Made by a program: the position numbers and the translations under genes
Shown here: positions 35,986-44,324 of the stretch, in pieces
Layout of the letters: each line of letters opens with the position of its first letter
How positions within the stretch are numbered: position 1 is the first letter of the stretch
The notes under the pieces: generated by a model
What the model was told of the DNA's origin: nothing
The model's database searches: none
The model's input: the letters and a program-made list of their open reading frames with translations, nothing else
Source of the DNA: Variovorax boronicumulans NBRC 103145
Lineage (GTDB): Bacteria; Pseudomonadota; Gammaproteobacteria; Burkholderiales; Burkholderiaceae_C
Length of the DNA: 44,324 nt
Direction of reading: 5' to 3'
Assembly (NCBI RefSeq): GCF_001591345.1
Contig: NZ_BCUS01000047.1
Span: 1-44,324, forward strand

Positions 35986-36966
35986 TCAACGGTTCGCCAC
36001 GGGGTACACGCCCTGCGGGCGCCACAGCAGCACGGCCACCATGAGGAAGATGCTCGCGAACTGCGTGAGCGTGGGCAGCAGGAAGCCGATGTAGTTGGTC
36101 ATGAGCCCCACCAGCAGCGCGCCGAGCAGCGCCCCGCCGGTCGAGCCCAGCCCGCCGATGATGATCACGATGAAGATCAGCACGTTGACCTGCGCGCCCA
36201 TCTGCGGCACCAGGTTCTGCTGGAACAGCCCCCACATCACGCCGCCCAGGCCGGCCAGCGCGCTGCCCACCACGAACACGCCGACGAACAGGCGCCCGAT
36301 GCGGTAGCCCAGCGACTCGACCATCTCGCGGTCCTGCACGCCGGCGCGGATCAAGAGGCCGATCTTGGTGCGGCCCAGCGTCCAGGCCAGCACGCCGAAC
36401 ACCACCACGCCCACGGCCACCGCCAGCAGGCGGTACTTGCTGATGGCGGCGTCGCCGATCAGCAGCGAGCCGCGCAGCGCCTCGGGCAGCGGCAGCGGAA
36501 TCTGCGCCGGGCCCCAGATCACCTTGATGAGCTCCTCGCCGATGATCATGCCGCCCATCGTGATGAGGATCTGCTTCAGGTGCTGGCCGTACACCGGCCG
36601 CACGATGAAGCGCTCGAAGGCCAGGCCGATGGCACCGGCCACCGCCATCGCGGCCAGCATGGCCGGGAACACGGCCACGAGGTTGCGCCACAGCTCGCCC
36701 GAGCCGGTCCAGTCGCCCATGAGGCCGAGCACGCTGCTGGCCACGAAGGCGCCCAGCGCAATGAACACGCCGTGGCCGAAGTTCAGCACGTCCATCAGGC
36801 CGAACACGAGCGTGAGGCCCGAGGCGATGATGAAGATGATCATGCCCATCGCCAGCCCCGCCACCGTGAGCGTGAGCCAGGTCGAGACCGAGCCCGTGAG
36901 CGGCAGCGCGACGAGCGCGAGGATGGGGGCAAGAAGCAGAGGCTTCCAGTCGAAGTCGAGTTTCAT
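35986..36966 (-). CDS. livH: Branched-chain amino acid-type ABC permease LivH
   Basis: The 326-residue first permease of the importer. The LivH signature SGLTLVFGLMDVLNFGHGVFIALGAF is present at about residues 49-74, and IIGGLGSTGGALLGALLVG lies near the C-terminus. About eight to nine transmembrane helices can be seen. Its ATG overlaps the livF stop by four bases (ATGA), so it is coupled to the ATPases. Confidence 0.93.
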   Translation of the reverse strand: MKLDFDWKPLLLAPILALVALPLTGSVSTWLTLTVAGLAMGMIIFIIASGLTLVFGLMDVLNFGHGVFIALGAFVASSVLGLMGDWTGSGELWRNLVAVFPAMLAAMAVAGAIGLAFERFIVRPVYGQHLKQILITMGGMIIGEELIKVIWGPAQIPLPLPEALRGSLLIGDAAISKYRLLAVAVGVVVFGVLAWTLGRTKIGLLIRAGVQDREMVESLGYRIGRLFVGVFVVGSALAGLGGVMWGLFQQNLVPQMGAQVNVLIFIVIIIGGLGSTGGALLGALLVGLMTNYIGFLLPTLTQFASIFLMVAVLLWRPQGVYPVANR

Positions 36967-37691
36967 AGGGCGAGTCCGAGCAGCGATTGCTGCAGTTGCG
37001 CATCGGCGGAGAACGCGGCCATCGAGCCGCTGTGCACCACGCGGCCGTTGTCCATCACCGCGACGGTGTCGCCCAGGCGCTGGGCGAAGTGGATGTTCTG
37101 TTCGACCAGCAGGATCGTCACGCCGCTGCGTTTGAGCTCGCCGAAGGCCTCGATCATGTTGTTGATCATCACGGGCGCCAGGCCCTTGCTGGGCTCGTCG
37201 ATGATGAGCAGCTGGCGCGGCTCGACGATGGCGCGCGACACGGCCAGCATCTGCTTCTGTCCGCCCGACAGCTTGCCGGCCGGGTGGTTCCAGAATTTTT
37301 CGACCGCAGGGAAGAGCTTGAAGATCCACTTCAGGCGCGTGTCGTCGATGGCGTCGGCGTTCTTGGCGCCGCGCGCGGCCAGCACCATGTTCTCCTTCAC
37401 CGTGAGGTCGGAGAAGATGCCCATGTTCTCGGGCACGTAGGCCACGCCGAGTTCGGCGATCTGCGGCGTGTGCAGGGCCGTGATGTCCTTGCCGGCGAAC
37501 TGCACCCTGCCCTGCGACGCATGCCACAGGCCCATGATGGTGCGCAGCGTGGTGGTCTTGCCCGCGCCGTTGCGGCCCAGCAGCATGGTGAGCTGGCCCT
37601 TGGGCACGGCCAGGTCGACGCCGTGCAGGATGTGGTAGGCCCCGATGTGCGTCTGCACGCCTTCCAGGGTCAGCAAGTTGTCGGTGCTCAT
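36963..37691 (-). CDS. livF: ABC transporter ATP-binding protein LivF
   Basis: A 242-residue ATPase. Walker A is GRNGAGKTTT, the ABC signature is LSGGQKQML, Walker B is LLIIDEPSKGL and the H-loop follows as VEQN. The segment VAYVPENMGIFSDLTVKENM is LivF-specific. It overlaps livG by four bases and livH by four bases, a tightly coupled set. It acts on the cytoplasmic face with LivG, LivH and LivM. Confidence 0.94.
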   Translation of the reverse strand: MSTDNLLTLEGVQTHIGAYHILHGVDLAVPKGQLTMLLGRNGAGKTTTLRTIMGLWHASQGRVQFAGKDITALHTPQIAELGVAYVPENMGIFSDLTVKENMVLAARGAKNADAIDDTRLKWIFKLFPAVEKFWNHPAGKLSGGQKQMLAVSRAIVEPRQLLIIDEPSKGLAPVMINNMIEAFGELKRSGVTILLVEQNIHFAQRLGDTVAVMDNGRVVHSGSMAAFSADAQLQQSLLGLAL

Positions 37692-38452
37692 GCGGCCTCC
37701 TTCGCGATGCCCAGGTAGGCCTCCTGCACCACCGGTGAGGCGATCACCTCGGCCGGTTCGCCGTCTGCCACTAGCGTGCCGTTGTGCAACACGATGATGC
37801 GGTCCGCGAGTTCGCGCACCACGTCCATCTTGTGTTCGACCAGCAGGATGGTCTTGGTCTTGTCCTGCTTGAGCTTGCGGATCAGGTCGAGGATGACGGG
37901 CGCCTCGGCCGCATGCATGCCGGCCGTGGGCTCGTCGAACATGAAGACCTTGGGTTCGAGCGCCATCAGCAGCGCCACCTCGAGCTTGCGCTGGTCGCCG
38001 TGCGGCAGGCTGGCCACCGTGGCGTGCGCGCGCGGCTCGAGCGCCACGTCGGCCAGGATCTGCTCGGCGCGTTCGGTCAGCGCCTTGTGGTCGCTCCAGA
38101 TGCTCCACAGGTTGAGCCCGTGGCGGTGGGCGCCGGCGCGCGTGGCCTGCACCGCGAGCCGCACGTTCTCCAGCACCGTGAGGTTCGGGAACAGGTTGGT
38201 GAGCTGGAACGCGCGCCCCAGCCCGGCGTGCGTGCGCGCCGACGGCGACAGGTGCGACAACGGTTGCCCGTCGAGCGACACCGTGCCGGCCGTGGCCTTG
38301 AGCTGCCCGGAGATCAGGTTGAAGTAAGTGGTCTTGCCCGCGCCGTTGGGGCCGACGATGGCCGTCAGCGTGCCTGGCGCGAATGCGCAGCTCACGCTGT
38401 TGACGGCCACGTGCCCTCCGAAGCGGATGGTCAGATCCCGGGTCTCAAGCAT
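37688..38452 (-). CDS. livG: ABC transporter ATP-binding protein LivG
   Basis: A 254-residue ATPase. Walker A is GPNGAGKTTYF, the signature region is LPHGDQRKLEVALLM (a variant of LSGGQ normal in LivG), Walker B is VFMFDEPTAGMH and the H-loop is LVEHKMD. The Q-loop AFQLTNLFPNLTVLENVRLA is typical of LivG. It begins 49 bases after the depolymerase gene, with AAGGA upstream, so it is probably in the same transcript. Confidence 0.94.
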   Translation of the reverse strand: MLETRDLTIRFGGHVAVNSVSCAFAPGTLTAIVGPNGAGKTTYFNLISGQLKATAGTVSLDGQPLSHLSPSARTHAGLGRAFQLTNLFPNLTVLENVRLAVQATRAGAHRHGLNLWSIWSDHKALTERAEQILADVALEPRAHATVASLPHGDQRKLEVALLMALEPKVFMFDEPTAGMHAAEAPVILDLIRKLKQDKTKTILLVEHKMDVVRELADRIIVLHNGTLVADGEPAEVIASPVVQEAYLGIAKEAA

Positions 38453-38501
38453 TGTGGAAAGGTCCTTGCGAATCGAAAAAAACAGTGCAGGGTGAACGGC
38501 C

Positions 38502-39956
38502 TCAACAGGTGCCGATCACGTAGTAGTTGGTACCCGTCTGCTTCAGCGTGGTCATGGCGTAGATGTTCCACAGGCCCATCGACTGGCCCGAGCCGTTGGC
38601 ATAGGTCAGACCCCACAGCGCATAGGCGCGCCCGGCGATGGTGTGGGTGTAGTTGCTCGCGGTGTAGCAGGTTCCGCCGCCGCCCGGGCCCGCCGTGGTC
38701 GCGCCCGTGGCGGCCGCCGACATCGCGCCTTCGACGTTGCTCGCGTTCAGCGCGGCCACGGTCCAGCTGTAGGTGGTCGACGCGGCCAGGCCGGTGTCGG
38801 TGTAGCTGGTGCCCGTCACCGGCGAGGTGTTGACCTTGCTGCCGCCGCGGTACACGTTGTAGCCGCTGGCGCCCGAGACGCCGGCCCAGCCGATCACCAT
38901 GCTGCTGCTGGTCGCGCCCGAGGTGCCCACGCCGGTGGGCGCCGGCAGCCCGCCGCCGCCGGCCGAACCGGTGACGCGGTCGATCATGGCCTTCATGGCG
39001 GTCATCTGCGGGCCCGACTTCTTGGCGTAGTTGGCGCTGTCGTAGCCCCACCAGTCCCAGCAGCTGTTGGTGGCCGCGGTGCTGGTCTGCGGGTAGATCA
39101 GGATGATGTTGTTGGTGTCGGCCCAGCGGTTGTAGCCCGTCTTCTTGACGTACTGGTCGCTCACGTCCGTGTAGTTCTGCTTGCAGCCGTGCAGCACCAG
39201 GTGCACGCGGCACGAGGTGGTGGTGCAGGCCTGCGGCACGTAGAGCCAGCCGGTGGCGGCCACGCCGTGGCCGGAGACGAACTCCGACTGGTTGAACTCG
39301 GTGAAGGTGCCGCCCAGCGCGCCGTTGTTGCGCGGGTTCAGCGGACCGTACAGCTGCGTGAGGATCTCGCCCGCGAGGTCGAAGCCGCAGTTGTTGATGT
39401 ACGGCGCGGCCGTGGTGCTGCAGGCGCCGCCGTAGTCGTCGGTGACCATCGCGTGGCCGGCGCCGAGGTTGTTCTTGTAGACCGTGTTGGCGGCCGGCAC
39501 GAAGCTCTGGTAGTACGTCTTCAGGTCGTCCATCACCGGCTGCTTGACGGTGTTGTCGGACGTGCCCGAGAACAGGTAGACCTTGGAGTTGCTGAGGTTC
39601 GACACCGGGTCGATCGCACCGCTGGCGGCCCAGCTGTTGGTGGTGCTCACGAGCGTGGAGACCGGGATGCTGGTGCTGTGCGTCATGCAGCGCCCGGTGG
39701 CGTTGAGCACCGAGCCTTCGGCGCAGTAATACGGACCGCCGGCAACCACGCCCGCGCCGCGCTTGAAGGTGGCCGAGTAGGCCACGTGCAGCTGCACCGC
39801 CATGATGCCGCCGGCCGACAGGCCGGACACGCTCACCTCCGCCGGGTTGGCGCCCAGTGCCGGCAGCGGCACGGCCGCCGTCGCGGCCTGCGCCGCCGCC
39901 GTGATCACCGCTGCTGCGGCAAACCCCTTCCAGTTGTTCCATCGCATCGCTGGCAT
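38502..39956 (-). CDS. Secreted short-chain-length polyhydroxyalkanoate depolymerase (catalytic domain type 2)
   Basis: A 484-residue secreted esterase that should hydrolyse extracellular poly(3-hydroxybutyrate). A signal peptide covers about residues 1-28. The catalytic domain (about 30-330) has the lipase box GLSAG with Ser47, a likely Asp134 (FSGTSDNTV) and His168 (GAGHAM). The oxyanion-type LHGC lies afterwards at 255-258; lipase box first, LHGC later, is the type 2 order. A Gly-rich linker leads to a fibronectin type III domain (about 338-422). After a second Gly linker, a Cys-bounded 55-residue tail (430-484) resembles the terminal substrate-binding part of such enzymes. AAGGAG precedes the ATG. 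It sits between a Liv-type binding protein and livGFHM on the same strand. Confidence 0.92.
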   Translation of the reverse strand: MPAMRWNNWKGFAAAAVITAAAQAATAAVPLPALGANPAEVSVSGLSAGGIMAVQLHVAYSATFKRGAGVVAGGPYYCAEGSVLNATGRCMTHSTSIPVSTLVSTTNSWAASGAIDPVSNLSNSKVYLFSGTSDNTVKQPVMDDLKTYYQSFVPAANTVYKNNLGAGHAMVTDDYGGACSTTAAPYINNCGFDLAGEILTQLYGPLNPRNNGALGGTFTEFNQSEFVSGHGVAATGWLYVPQACTTTSCRVHLVLHGCKQNYTDVSDQYVKKTGYNRWADTNNIILIYPQTSTAATNSCWDWWGYDSANYAKKSGPQMTAMKAMIDRVTGSAGGGGLPAPTGVGTSGATSSSMVIGWAGVSGASGYNVYRGGSKVNTSPVTGTSYTDTGLAASTTYSWTVAALNASNVEGAMSAAATGATTAGPGGGGTCYTASNYTHTIAGRAYALWGLTYANGSGQSMGLWNIYAMTTLKQTGTNYYVIGTC

Positions 39957-40117
39957 CGCTGTCTCCTTCTGTTGTGTTTGATCGAACGCTTGCTTGCAGA
40001 CTGACGAATTGACCGTGGCACACGACAGCTGGCGCGGACGCAGGCTGGCGCTTCGCCCGGCGGCCATCCGGGGCGAAAAGGGAAGCAGCGATTTCTGAGT
40101 CGCCGCATGTTCAAGTG
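39957..40117 (-). other. Spacer upstream of the depolymerase gene
   Basis: These 161 bases hold the AAGGAG ribosome site next to the depolymerase start. I find no clear promoter. A TGGCAC on the plus strand at 40016 lacks the -12 half of a sigma-54 site. Confidence 0.4.
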
Positions 40118-40207
40118 AACACCGCGGAACCGGCTTTGCCGGGCCGCTGGTGTTGCCCCCGGTAGGGGGTTGGCGTAGCGACACGAAGTGCGCGCAGCCT
40201 GGGGGCG
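40118..40207. repeat. REP-like hairpin element
   Basis: An imperfect palindrome (40118-40154, arms AACACC...CCGGC and GCCGG...GGTGTT) is followed by CCCCC/GGGGG repeats and a GTAGCGACACGAAGTGCGCGC stretch. Similar intergenic elements are common, as I recall, in Comamonadaceae. Here it lies just after the binding-protein stop and may lower read-through into the depolymerase gene. Confidence 0.5.
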
Positions 40208-40212
40208 AGCTC

Positions 40213-41400
40213 TTACCTCTTGTTCTTGATGGGGATGTCCATCTCTTCCGGCTTGATCTCGTGCACCAGCTCCGGCACGCCCCACGCGAAGGCGGGGTCG
40301 GCCTTGATCTTGAAGTGGTACATCGACTGCATCGCCTGATGGTCTTCCTTGCGGAAGGTCATCTTGCCCTTGGGCGTGTCGAAGCTCATGCCTTCCATGG
40401 TGCTGATGAGCTTGTTGGTGTTGGGGTCGCCGTTGGTCTTCTTCAGCGCCGTCACCACCGCCATTGCGGCCGAGAAACCACCGGCCGTGAAGAAGTCCGG
40501 CGGCGTCTTGAATTCCTTGTAGTGGGCCGCGACCAGCGCCTCGTTCACCGGGTTCTTCGGGATGCCGAAGTAGTAGTAGGCCGCGCCTTCCATGCCCGGC
40601 AGCGACTTGTAGGCCGCCATGGCCGGCAGGATGTTGCCGCCGGTGGCGATCTCGATGCCGTAGCGCTTCAGGTCGAGGTCGACGATCTTGAACGGGTTGC
40701 CCGCGCCGGCCCAGACGATCCAGATGATCTTGCGGCCCGGCTGGTCCTTGAGCTTGTCGATCAGGCGCTGCGCACCGGCCGTGAAGTCGGTGGTGGCGGG
40801 CGGCAGGTATTCCTCGTGGGCGAGCTTGGCTTTCTTCAGCGCGGCGCCGAAGGCCTTCACGCCGTCGCGGCCGAAGGCGTTGTCCTGCGCCAGCGTGGCA
40901 ACGGTGACGCCGGCCTTGTCGATGGCCACGGCGTTGGAGATGGCGTCCTGGCTCGAGTTGCGGCCGGTGCGGAAGATGTACTTGTTCCACTTGTCGCCGG
41001 TGATCGAGTCGGCCACGGCGGGCTCGACGATCAGGATCTTCTTGTACTCCTCGGCCACCGGCAGCATGGCCAGCGCCACGCCCGAAGCGGTCGGGCCGAC
41101 CGCGAGCGCGGCCTTGTCGTCGGAGTACGCGGCGGCCAGCAGCGACTTGCCCAGGTCGGGCTTGCCCTGGTCGTCCTTCTCGATGACCACGAGCTTCTTG
41201 CCGTTGACCATCATCGTGCCGCCGGTGGCGTAGTTCAGGCCCATCATCAGGCCGGTCTGCGTCTGCTTGCCGTAGGCCTCCAGCGCGCCGGTCTTGCTGT
41301 AGACGTGGGCGATGCGGATCTCGTTCGATTGGGCCCAGGCGGGCATGGTGGCAACGGTGGCGCCCAGGGCGGCCAGGGCGATGAGGTGGCGACGGTGCAT
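40213..41400 (-). CDS. Liv-type ABC transporter solute-binding protein
   Basis: A 395-residue periplasmic receptor of the LivK/Peripla_BP_6 type. A signal peptide ends near residue 24 (TMPAWAQ before SNEIRIAHV). The first lobe begins IRIAHVYSKTGALEAYGKQTQTGL. The second half includes AAYKSLPGMEGAAYYYFGIPKNP. It is the first gene of the putative binding protein-depolymerase-livGFHM-hydrolase series. GGAGAC sits seven bases before the ATG at 41400, and a sigma-54 promoter lies 30-47 bases upstream. The ligand is unknown; context suggests hydroxyalkanoate monomers or oligomers rather than leucine. Confidence 0.92.
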   Translation of the reverse strand: MHRRHLIALAALGATVATMPAWAQSNEIRIAHVYSKTGALEAYGKQTQTGLMMGLNYATGGTMMVNGKKLVVIEKDDQGKPDLGKSLLAAAYSDDKAALAVGPTASGVALAMLPVAEEYKKILIVEPAVADSITGDKWNKYIFRTGRNSSQDAISNAVAIDKAGVTVATLAQDNAFGRDGVKAFGAALKKAKLAHEEYLPPATTDFTAGAQRLIDKLKDQPGRKIIWIVWAGAGNPFKIVDLDLKRYGIEIATGGNILPAMAAYKSLPGMEGAAYYYFGIPKNPVNEALVAAHYKEFKTPPDFFTAGGFSAAMAVVTALKKTNGDPNTNKLISTMEGMSFDTPKGKMTFRKEDHQAMQSMYHFKIKADPAFAWGVPELVHEIKPEEMDIPIKNKR

Positions 41401-41429
41401 GTCTTGTCTCCTGATAAAGGTGACTGAAT

Positions 41430-41447
41430 ATTGCACAGTTCGTGCCA
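41430..41447 (-). promoter_or_regulatory. Sigma-54 (-24/-12) promoter of the binding-protein operon
   Basis: Leftward the sequence is TGGCACGAACTGTGCAAT. It matches TGGCACG-N4-TTGCW at every position but one, with GG and GC exactly 10 bases apart. The predicted start is near 41422, 21 bases before the ATG. The divergent-side neighbour encodes a sigma-54 activator. Confidence 0.8.
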
Positions 41448-41522
41448 CCCGCCTAAGCCATTGATAACAAAGGCTTCCTCATTCGGGCGCAACCGGTTTC
41501 GCCTGATTTCAGTGCATTCGCG

Positions 41523-41556
41523 TTGTCTTTTTTTCAGACAACTGTCTGCTGATCAG
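41523..41556. promoter_or_regulatory. Putative upstream activator sites for the sigma-54 promoter
   Basis: CAGACA and TGTCTG (41535-41548) form an inverted repeat with a two-base centre. An extra TTGTCT half site lies at 41523-41528 and a perfect CTGATCAG at 41549-41556. The centre is about 119 bases upstream of the predicted start, the usual distance for enhancer-binding proteins. Confidence 0.5.
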
Positions 41557-41819
41557 TCAGGGTTTCCCAGCAGAGTCGCGGCGTGCCGCGAGCCAGTTTT
41601 CGAACTCGCGCTCGGCCCGCATCCGCAGCTCGTTGCGCGTGTGGTTGCACACCGCATGTGCGAGGCGCCGGTGCTTCTGCTGGCGCACGCCGCCCATCGT
41701 GGCGTCGAGCAGGTGTTCGATGGTGGCCGACTCGGGGCGTCCGTGCGGCTCGTCGAAGTCCATCGGCAGCCCGCACCAGTGGCAGTTCGGGCCGAAGGTG
41801 GAGCGCAGTGCCTTCACGC

Positions 41820-41823
<4 letters not shown>
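41557..41823 (-). CDS. Small HNH-type zinc-binding protein
   Basis: An 88-residue protein with an HNH-endonuclease-like pattern. CHWC (Cys14, Cys17), ATIEHLLDATMGG carrying His37, and LAHAVCNHTRNE carrying Cys59, Asn60 and His61 are the expected elements. It is smaller than typical HNH nucleases and may be a minimal nuclease or a zinc-binding regulator. Its ATG overlaps the stop of the sigma-54 regulator (ATGA), so the two are cotranslated. No toxin or restriction partner is nearby. Confidence 0.75.
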
Positions 41824-43361
<1,538 letters not shown>

Positions 43362-43449
43362 GCGCGGATCGTACTGTGTGCGGCCCCCGCCCCTGCCGCG
43401 CGCAGGCCCACATGCAACCAAAAACAAAAGCCTTCAGCAAGCCTTAAGT

Positions 43450-43467
43450 AAATCAATCGTTTGATTT
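43450..43467. promoter_or_regulatory. Operator palindrome before the TetR gene
   Basis: AAATCAA and TTGATTT are a perfect inverted repeat around TCGT. It lies in the divergent region between the sigma-54 activator and the TetR gene, 23 bases before the latter's ATG, and is a likely autorepression site. Confidence 0.6.
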
Positions 43468-43489
43468 CAATCATGCTCTAATCGCGCCG

Positions 43490-44218
43490 ATGAACGCCAG
43501 GGACCCCCTCACCCCAACGCCAATGCCAACGCCCGTGCCCTCGCCGCGCCGCGCCCCCCGCAGCGACGGCGCCGAGGCGCGCCACCGCCTGCTGCACACC
43601 GCGCTGCGGCTGTTCGCCCAGAACGGTTTCGCCAAGACCTCGATCCGCGAGATCGCGCGCGAGGCCGGCGTGAACGTCTCGGCCATCAGCTACTACTTCG
43701 GCGACAAGGAGGGGCTGTACTCCGCCACTTTCAACGAGCCGATGGGCAGCGATTCGAACGACCTGGTGGCCGCCTGCAACGTGCCCGGCCAGTCGCTCGA
43801 GGACACGCTGCGCATCTGCATGGCGGCCATGATCGATCCGCTCAAGCAGGGCGAGATCGTGCGCCAGTGCATCCAGCTGCACATGCGCGAGATGCTGGAG
43901 CCCACCAGCCAGTGGGCCAAGGAACTGGAACGCGACATCAAGGGCCCGCACCGCGCCATCGTCGAGCTGCTGTGCCGCCACCTGCAGGTGGAGCGCGCCG
44001 ACGACGACATCCACCGCCTGACCTTCGCGATCACGGGACTGTCGATGCAGCTGTACGTGAGCCAGGATTTCATCGAGGCCCTGCGCCCGTCGCTGCTGCG
44101 CACGCCGCGCGCCATCGACACCTGGGCCGACCGGCTCACGGGCTACGCGATGGCGCTGGTCCAGGCCGAAACCGCACGCCGCCGCCAGGTGGCCGCCGAG
44201 CAGAGAAAGAAGCCATGA
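43490..44218 (+). CDS. TetR/AcrR-family regulator, CecR-like
   Basis: A 242-residue repressor. The helix-turn-helix lies at about residues 30-75 (LRLFAQNGFAKTSIREIAREAGVNVSAISYYFGDKEGLY). The C-terminal domain resembles the DUF1956 type found in CecR/YbiH. The first 25 residues are a proline-rich extension. A possible -10 TCTAAT ends seven bases before the ATG and no ribosome site is seen, so the mRNA may be leaderless; a later ATG at codon 12 is possible. The stop overlaps the start of the outer-membrane efflux gene (ATGA), so it probably controls that system. Confidence 0.88.
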   Translation: MNARDPLTPTPMPTPVPSPRRAPRSDGAEARHRLLHTALRLFAQNGFAKTSIREIAREAGVNVSAISYYFGDKEGLYSATFNEPMGSDSNDLVAACNVPGQSLEDTLRICMAAMIDPLKQGEIVRQCIQLHMREMLEPTSQWAKELERDIKGPHRAIVELLCRHLQVERADDDIHRLTFAITGLSMQLYVSQDFIEALRPSLLRTPRAIDTWADRLTGYAMALVQAETARRRQVAAEQRKKP

Positions 44219-44324
44219 GACGACTCCGACGGATTGCCCTTGTTCTGAGCCTGCCGCTGGGCCTCGGCCTTGCCGGCTGCGGCCTGACGCGCCCGCCCGC
44301 CGCGGTGCAGGCGCCCTTCCCCGC
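44215..44324 (+). CDS. Outer-membrane efflux lipoprotein, NodT-like (5' end only)
   Basis: The first 36 codons of a gene cut by the window edge. It encodes a lipoprotein signal peptide with lipobox LAGC (Cys22), followed by GLTRPPAAVQAPFP, as at the start of NodT/OprM-type outer-membrane channel lipoproteins. It is coupled to the TetR gene. In CecR-type loci the next genes usually encode a HlyD-like adaptor and ABC exporter, so that is the likely continuation, not visible here. Confidence 0.7.
   Translation, partial: MRRLRRIALVLSLPLGLGLAGCGLTRPPAAVQAPFP

Noticed and set aside
40016..40032. TGGCAC resembling a second sigma-54 promoter upstream of the depolymerase
   Set aside because: It is on the wrong strand for the gene and lacks the GC of the -12 element at the right distance.

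Overview
The window is chromosomal DNA from a high-GC betaproteobacterium, most probably Comamonadaceae and Variovorax-like. This rests on base composition, codon use, the protein families and gene order such as tRNA-Leu/tig/clpP/clpX/lon; no 16S gene is present, so the placement is an inference. I found no integrase, transposase, phage gene or CRISPR array. Nearly every base is in a gene or a short, readable intergenic region.

Layout. 1-2.4 kb: a UPF0114 membrane protein, then a LysR regulator divergent from an NAD(P)-binding oxidoreductase. 2.4-9.6 kb: an iron-independent class II fumarase (fumC, minus strand) and an iron-sulfur class I fumarase flank the osmoprotectant operon proVWX. That operon has a strong promoter and an unusually long, structured leader of about 390 bases. 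9.6-12.5 kb: murI, a secreted unknown protein and a UMF1-family transporter. 12.5-19.7 kb: a minus-strand protein quality-control block, tRNA-Leu(UAG)-tig-clpP-clpX-lon, followed by tRNA-Gly, tRNA-Cys, tRNA-Leu(UAA) and a gene of unknown function. 19.8-24.3 kb: an RND efflux pump (adaptor and permease) whose promoter is flanked by two operator-like palindromes. 24.4-29.7 kb: kup, then the squalene genes hpnC-hpnD-hpnE and a small coupled ORF. 29.7-33.9 kb: a LysE-type exporter, a NIPSNAP protein, a HAD hydrolase divergent from hemH, a methyltransferase and a DUF1993 protein.

33.9-43.4 kb is the most interesting part. On the minus strand, a sigma-54 enhancer-binding regulator (with a small HNH protein) precedes a Liv-type solute-binding protein. 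A secreted short-chain-length polyhydroxyalkanoate depolymerase, livG-livF-livH-livM and an alpha/beta hydrolase translationally coupled to livM follow. A near-consensus -24/-12 promoter lies directly in front of the binding-protein gene, with palindromes about 120 bases upstream of the predicted start site. I infer a sigma-54-controlled locus for scavenging external polyhydroxybutyrate: a depolymerase outside the cell, an ABC importer for the products, and possibly an intracellular ester hydrolase. The function is a hypothesis; the gene order, promoter and motifs are visible in the sequence.

The right edge holds a TetR/AcrR regulator with a CecR-like layout, an operator palindrome in front of it, and the first codons of a NodT-type outer-membrane lipoprotein that runs out of the window.
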